The notes beneath the pieces were generated by a model. It did not search any database, was not told where the DNA came from, and was given only the letters and a program-made list of their open reading frames with translations. From assembly GCA_017649645.1 (NCBI GenBank), contig JAGCGK010000124.1, forward strand, positions 1 through 52,657: a stretch of DNA of 52,657 nt, read 5' to 3'. The stretch is from Clostridiales bacterium. GTDB taxonomy: Bacteria; Bacillota; Clostridia; Saccharofermentanales; Saccharofermentanaceae. Positions within the stretch are counted from its first letter, which is position 1. Every line of letters begins with the position of its first letter. Below are positions 48,707 through 52,657 of the stretch, in pieces. Both the position numbers and the translations under genes were made by a program.

Positions 48707-49390
48707 ATGATCAAAGAAACTAATAAAATTGACATCAGACAGGTCTCCATTGATGATCCTTTTAAGGATCACAGAGATGATATAGAAAAGTTCTGGGAGG
48801 GTTTTCGAAAAGAAAATCCTGAAGCATATAGCGAGCAGATCCTTAATGTTTTCGAGATAGAGGAAAACGAGCGGGAGTATGTTCTTACTATAGGAATCAT
48901 AAACTTCTACGAATCTTTTTGCAGCAGAACGACCAAGATGTATAAGACGCGCGCACTGTTCTCGGGAGGGTATGTGATCACTTCTGACGGATATTACTGC
49001 GTTGCGGCAGATCAGAATATGGATATTAATCTTATCGGGGGACTGGCATCTTTGCTCGATATCAAAGACGGGAAATACGATCCGGAACTGTGTCTCATCA
49101 GAGAATTCAAAGAAGAGACGGGGGCTGATATCAAAGGTGCAGGATTCAGCTATGACCTAAGATATATCAAGGTTCCCGAAGGCGATGAAATATACTTCCC
49201 TGTCGGACTTATCTATGAAGTTAAGACGAGCCTTAGCAGAAAGGAACTGGAAGATATCTTCACGGAGAATGCACACGATAACGAACTTGGTTCGCTGGTG
49301 TTCTTCGAAAAGAACGAAAAGACCATCTTCGAGAATAACACGAGACGGCCTTATCTTAACGAATTGTTCGATATCCTGTTTGATAGATAA
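48707..49390 (+). CDS. Nudix hydrolase from a probable leaderless mRNA
   Basis: A 227-residue protein with a ~75-residue N-terminal region (DDPFKDHRDDIEKFWEGFRKENPEAY) and a Nudix domain (CLIREFKEETGADI, R-E-x-x-E-E-x-G-A intact; the leading G sits in GGLASLLDIKDGK). No ribosome site precedes the ATG, and the TATAAT box ends 6 nt upstream, so the transcript probably starts at the ATG. Substrate unknown. Confidence 0.88.
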   Translation: MIKETNKIDIRQVSIDDPFKDHRDDIEKFWEGFRKENPEAYSEQILNVFEIEENEREYVLTIGIINFYESFCSRTTKMYKTRALFSGGYVITSDGYYCVAADQNMDINLIGGLASLLDIKDGKYDPELCLIREFKEETGADIKGAGFSYDLRYIKVPEGDEIYFPVGLIYEVKTSLSRKELEDIFTENAHDNELGSLVFFEKNEKTIFENNTRRPYLNELFDILFDR

Positions 49391-49396
49391 TTAGGA

Positions 49397-49843
49397 TCAT
49401 TTCTCCATATAAACAAAGGTCAGTTCATCATCGATCATCTTCTCATCGAAGATCTTAAACCCGAGCTTTGAATAGAGCCTGATGTTATCAACACTTCTGG
49501 TGCTGGTAAAAAGCTCGTAGCGCTTTCCCGGAAAACATTCCTCAATCTTGGTAAGAAGAGCCGAACCGTAACCCTTACCGCGGAAGTCCGGGTGTACCAT
49601 AAGCTTACCGATATAGACTGTACCTTTATCTTCGTAAGCACGAACAGAACCGATGATCTCATCATTGTCCCCGATCATCTTAAGGATAATACCCTTGTTA
49701 AACTCTTCTATTATTTCTTCCAAAGTCTGCTTAAGCGGAGGAATGTCCTTAGTACCAAACAACTCAGCCTCCGACTGATAGGCAAGATATTGAAGTTTAA
49801 GTATTGTCTCAAGATCACTTTCGTTTGCATTAGTGATAGTCAT
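49397..49843 (-). CDS. GNAT-family N-acetyltransferase
   Basis: A 148-residue GNAT: MTITNANESDLETILKLQ, the acetyl-CoA loop VHPDFRGKGYGSALL, and IRLYSKLGFK. Two adjacent ATGs exist; the second (49843), 7 nt after GGAAG and overlapping the HD-gene stop, is preferred. It is downstream of, and translationally coupled to, the HD-domain gene. Confidence 0.9.
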   Translation of the reverse strand: MTITNANESDLETILKLQYLAYQSEAELFGTKDIPPLKQTLEEIIEEFNKGIILKMIGDNDEIIGSVRAYEDKGTVYIGKLMVHPDFRGKGYGSALLTKIEECFPGKRYELFTSTRSVDNIRLYSKLGFKIFDEKMIDDELTFVYMEK

Positions 49844-50763
49844 CATATTTCTTCCATCCCGTATATGTATCTGAACTTAAGAAGTGATGAAGAATCCTTC
49901 TTTTGACCTTCAAGTTCATCCCTCAATGAATTATCCTTATCGATAATGAAATAGATGATCTGACATCCGTATTCCTTCGCCTTAGGCATGAAGTAATCAG
50001 CAACCCATTCGGTATCCTGCGGATTATCTTCAAATCCGTCACGGGTATCAGCCACGTAGTTACAGCCTTCGTGTTCCCTTATAACTTTCAATGCACATTC
50101 AAGAGGAGCTCTGTACTGATCCAATTCGCAATACTTTTTCCAATGAACGAGAACTACGTTCTTGTCTTCCACATAGAAAACATCGCAAGATTCAGAAAGA
50201 TAACATGCCTCATCTATCTTATCGAGAGTATCCTTAAGGATCTCTTCACGTAAAGCCTTAAGCCAATTCGAAAACTCCACGGTATTATACGCATATGTCT
50301 TGTTCAGCTCAAATTCATTGTCGGCCCACGTATATAGCGGAGCTTCGTTATGCTGGATCAATGCCTCAAGTTTATCCAAAGCCTTATAAAGCTTTGATTC
50401 AGGGGTCTTCTGCGCATTCATTTCTTCATATAACTCAGAAAGATCTGCTGATACTTCCTCAGGCAAAGTCTTCATCCATTGATCGAGCAACTCATCTTCA
50501 GTCTTACGGTCACCATCTGTCTTAAGGAAAGCCGGAATATCTCCCGTAAAGCATTCACCCAGATCATGGATCAGACACATATCAACAACTCTGTCGATAT
50601 CAAGTTCGGGAAACTCACGCCTTAAAAGAAGCGCCATTAAAGATATACGCCAACTGTGCTCAGCAACACTTTCAGTTCTTCCTTTGGAAGTTGTGCTGTG
50701 ACGAGGTGTATCTTTCAACTTCTCCGCAATATGCAGGATTTCCAAATATTCTCCGGCGTTCAT
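49843..50763 (-). CDS. HD-domain nucleotidase-like protein with STAS-like C-terminal domain
   Basis: A 306-residue protein. Residues 1-190 are an HD phosphohydrolase like YfbR/HDDC2 5'-nucleotidases (AEHSWRISLMALLL, LIHDLGECFTGDIPA, and KALDKLEALIQHNE giving the H...HD...D metal set). Residues ~195-306 form a separate domain (FYVEDKNVVLVHWKKYCELD, WVADYFMPKAKEYGCQIIYFII) that looks like SpoIIAA/STAS folds. It precedes a GNAT gene and follows dcd by 12 nt, suggesting nucleotide-pool work. Confidence 0.82.
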   Translation of the reverse strand: MNAGEYLEILHIAEKLKDTPRHSTTSKGRTESVAEHSWRISLMALLLRREFPELDIDRVVDMCLIHDLGECFTGDIPAFLKTDGDRKTEDELLDQWMKTLPEEVSADLSELYEEMNAQKTPESKLYKALDKLEALIQHNEAPLYTWADNEFELNKTYAYNTVEFSNWLKALREEILKDTLDKIDEACYLSESCDVFYVEDKNVVLVHWKKYCELDQYRAPLECALKVIREHEGCNYVADTRDGFEDNPQDTEWVADYFMPKAKEYGCQIIYFIIDKDNSLRDELEGQKKDSSSLLKFRYIYGMEEI

Positions 50764-50775
50764 TTCTGTTCTTCC

Positions 50776-51309
50776 TTATTTGTCAGCATCCATGAATACT
50801 CTGGATCCGGTTGCACCCATCTGTCCCTGATATTTTCCGTTATAAGGATTCAATGCGTGATCATCCATCTGTGCGAAAACCAACTGACCGACTCTTCTTC
50901 CGCTCTTAAGCTCGATTGCACATCTGTTTGCGTTATAAAGTTCAAGAGTTATCTCACCTTTAAATCCCGGATCTACCCATCCGGCATTCTGAATGAACAA
51001 TCCCATTCTGCCCAAAGAACTTCTGCCTTCAACGAAAGCCGTCAGGTCATCAGGCAATTCAAAATACTCCATGGTAGTTGCCAGAACAAACTGTCCCGGC
51101 AGAATCAAATAAGTATCTGTAGTGATAGTCTTATAGTTTATCTGTGATCCCAGTGTTATTATTCCTGACGGTGTATCATCAACAACACTGAATGTATTTC
51201 CCAATCTGATATCAACACTTGCAGGCTGGATCTGCTCTTTGGTCAAGGGCTCAATAACAAGCGTTTTCTCTTCAAGCATTCTGCTAATCGTTTTATCTGA
51301 TATGATCAT
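50776..51309 (-). CDS. dcd: dCTP deaminase
   Basis: A 177-residue trimeric enzyme that deaminates dCTP to dUTP (or dUMP in bifunctional members). Motifs: [46 protein letters not shown] (catalytic Glu in GEITLE) and GQLVFAQMD. Start at ATG 51309 (MIISDKTI), 9 nt after GGAGG. It is first gene of the dcd-HD-GNAT operon, with an extended -10 upstream. Confidence 0.96.
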   Translation of the reverse strand: MIISDKTISRMLEEKTLVIEPLTKEQIQPASVDIRLGNTFSVVDDTPSGIITLGSQINYKTITTDTYLILPGQFVLATTMEYFELPDDLTAFVEGRSSLGRMGLFIQNAGWVDPGFKGEITLELYNANRCAIELKSGRRVGQLVFAQMDDHALNPYNGKYQGQMGATGSRVFMDADK

Positions 51310-51353
51310 TTCAATCATCCTCCGATATCCATAGTGTTAATGTCTATTGGAAG

Positions 51354-51362
51354 ATTATAACA
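51354..51362 (-). promoter_or_regulatory. Extended -10 promoter element of the dcd operon
   Basis: TGTTATAAT on the minus strand, about 45 nt before the dcd start. Confidence 0.55.
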
Positions 51363-51401
51363 TAAGCATCCGGTCTGCCATTGTGTGTTTCTGAAGATTT
51401 A

Positions 51402-51794
51402 TTAATGATTCAGCAATCTCGTCTCGATTGGAATAATTACAAAAGCAAATGTTGCTACAGTGATCAGTATTCCCGCAAGCGAATTAATAATCCCCGACAA
51501 AGAAACTCCCACTCTGAAGATACTCTTATATTGTGCCGCAACCGGAAGTGACTTGATAGACAGAATAAAACCTACTATCCCTGACGCCAAGGCAGAGAAT
51601 CCAAGGAATATTGCAATGGCAATATCAAATTTCTGCATATAAGTGAAAAAATTAACGCCTGCAAGGATAACCGATACCAAACCCAGAAGACTGTGAATGT
51701 ATAGTTCTCCGGTAAGCGGATTATAAATCTTATAGGAGTTGTGACGACCCCATGAGCCATGCACTTCGAACCACTCTTCAAACCATTCTTTCAT
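51402..51794 (-). CDS. Hypothetical membrane protein
   Basis: A 130-residue protein with a polar N-terminus (KEWFEEWFEVHGSWGRHNSY) and three or four helices (about 36-52, 57-78, 97-123). No family recognised. AGAGGTGA precedes the ATG. It stands alone between the dcd operon and a methyltransferase gene. Confidence 0.75.
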   Translation of the reverse strand: MKEWFEEWFEVHGSWGRHNSYKIYNPLTGELYIHSLLGLVSVILAGVNFFTYMQKFDIAIAIFLGFSALASGIVGFILSIKSLPVAAQYKSIFRVGVSLSGIINSLAGILITVATFAFVIIPIETRLLNH

Positions 51795-51919
51795 AACTTT
51801 TCACCTCTACTCTCATTCTGAGGCATAACCGCAAAAAAGAAAAACAGAAAAACTTGATAATAGACGAAACGATAACTCTATAATTTCAATTATAAAGCAT
51901 TTATTTCGCTAGTGATCGC

Positions 51920-52543
51920 CTAATCGGCTCCTTGTACCTTTCTGCAGATGATCGTGTCCATACAGTGATAATGCGGGGTCCCTCCGCTATTATCTTCGAA
52001 AATAACTTCATCTATACGTTCTATCTTCCAATCGGCAAAATAAGTGAACAGTTCACCCGACTTCCACATCTTCTCTTCCCTGTCCCAATCAGGCGGTAAC
52101 TCAAGAAAAGATTTCTCGACAAAAACATTAAAAAACACGATCCCGTTCGGCTTAGTCATTTTCTCTATCTTCTCGAAAAAGCTCTTCTTATTCTCATCAA
52201 ACAGATACTGAACCGTACCGGTGGAATAGATGATGTCATACTGATCATCAGGCACGAAAGTATTGATATCATCAACATAAGCCTTGATGTTTACGCCTCT
52301 GTCAGAAGCCAGGCGTATGGTCTTCCTGATGCCGTTATCGGTCAGATCAAAAGCTGAAACGTCAAAACCCTTTTGAGCCATATAAACCGCATCTTTTCCC
52401 TCACCGCAACCGATATCGAGAACTTTGGTATTCTCGGAAGGCGGACAAAGACTTATCAGTTCATCAAGAAAACTCCCCGGTTCCAGACCCCAGTAGTAAT
52501 CATCTCCCTCATACCATTTCTCATAGTTTGTTCTGATACTCAT
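51920..52543 (-). CDS. Class I SAM-dependent methyltransferase (TehB-like)
   Basis: A 207-residue methyltransferase: TKVLDIGCGEGKDAVYMAQKG (motif I), VSAFDLTDNGI, DDQYDIIYSTGTVQYLF and IVFFNVFVEKSFLELPPDW, similar to TehB/thiopurine-type enzymes. AAAGGAG lies 7 nt before the ATG, which overlaps the stop of the upstream gene (ATGA), showing translational coupling. Confidence 0.9.
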   Translation of the reverse strand: MSIRTNYEKWYEGDDYYWGLEPGSFLDELISLCPPSENTKVLDIGCGEGKDAVYMAQKGFDVSAFDLTDNGIRKTIRLASDRGVNIKAYVDDINTFVPDDQYDIIYSTGTVQYLFDENKKSFFEKIEKMTKPNGIVFFNVFVEKSFLELPPDWDREEKMWKSGELFTYFADWKIERIDEVIFEDNSGGTPHYHCMDTIICRKVQGAD

Positions 52544-52656
52544 CTGATATCTCCTTTTTCAGATCTTTGCTTCCTTATAAATGAAACAAGCATAAGAATG
52601 TAGCACACTGTCTTCGGAAGCATGAGCATTCCGAGCATAGGAAGCAAAGATGCAAA
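52540..52656 (-). CDS. C-terminal end of a membrane protein (partial)
   Basis: The last 38 codons of a gene entering from the right edge: a hydrophobic stretch (SLLPMLGMLMLPKTVCYILM) followed by FIRKQRSEKGDIR and TGA overlapping the methyltransferase ATG. Family cannot be judged from this fragment. Confidence 0.6.
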   Translation of the reverse strand, partial: FASLLPMLGMLMLPKTVCYILMLVSFIRKQRSEKGDIR

Positions 52657-52657
52657 G

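Overview
The window looks like a chromosomal segment of a low-to-mid GC Firmicute of class Clostridia, probably a gut or rumen anaerobe. The reasons are strong GGAGG ribosome binding sites, near-consensus sigma-A promoters, U-tailed terminators, a Firmicute LexA box before uvrB, MutS2, a PHP-domain DnaE, and many two-component/ABC pairs. Genus is not determined. I see no prophage, insertion sequence, plasmid gene or CRISPR array.

Layout. 1-4.9 kb: partial xylulokinase, an AIM24-family protein, a membrane-anchored XRE regulator with a small membrane partner, and an SPFH protein with three zinc ribbons. 4.9-15.6 kb: a minus-strand housekeeping block (P-loop ATPase, nitroreductase, mutS2, pfkA, dnaE, uvrB). 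15.7-19.9 kb: an ABC exporter, dtd, a metallophosphoesterase and a 35-residue membrane peptide. 19.9-23.4 kb: an exporter resembling lantibiotic-immunity LanFEG, divergent from a LytTR regulator, with three 21-bp-phased LytTR half-sites between them. 23.4-29.6 kb: a sulfur amino-acid module (metNI; metQ with an Fe-alcohol dehydrogenase, an AhpD-like protein and an SGNH hydrolase; a three-cysteine Rrf2 regulator). 29.7-38.6 kb: an AraC-GGDEF fusion, small enzymes, an LnrJKLMN-like sensor/regulator/ABC operon, a tautomerase, a FliB-like protein and a Nudix hydrolase. 38.7-39.4 kb: a non-coding locus of several hairpins followed by tRNA-Tyr, tRNA-Ile(UAU), tRNA-Asp and tRNA-His. 39.4-44.8 kb: a DUF3267-like protein, a small lipoprotein, a four-gene operon ending in an HEFGH metallopeptidase with a helical N-terminus (type VII/LXG-effector-like), and a HerA-like ATPase. 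44.9-52.7 kb: methyltransferases, a serine hydrolase, an AraC/GyrI regulator, an MBL hydrolase, Nudix, GNAT, an HD-domain fusion, dcd and membrane proteins.

Strongest candidates for something undescribed: (1) The two met transcripts share an Rrf2 operator and a near-consensus promoter. Each then encodes a short peptide upstream of the first gene, and the two peptides are related (shared M-C-x-R-M ... R-A-F pattern, Cys/Met codons). Each peptide gene overlaps a segment that can pair with the 5' arm of a following hairpin, and the pairing segments differ in a compensating way, so this looks like sulfur amino-acid attenuation. (2) The 38.72-39.09 kb locus has an ~85-nt terminated RNA carrying a 10-nt element exactly complementary to the loops of two covarying hairpins just upstream of tRNA-Tyr. 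(3) The metallopeptidase operon lacks a visible immunity gene. (4) The octamer GTTTTCGA/TCGAAAAC occurs about 30 times in this window by eye count, against about two expected from base composition.
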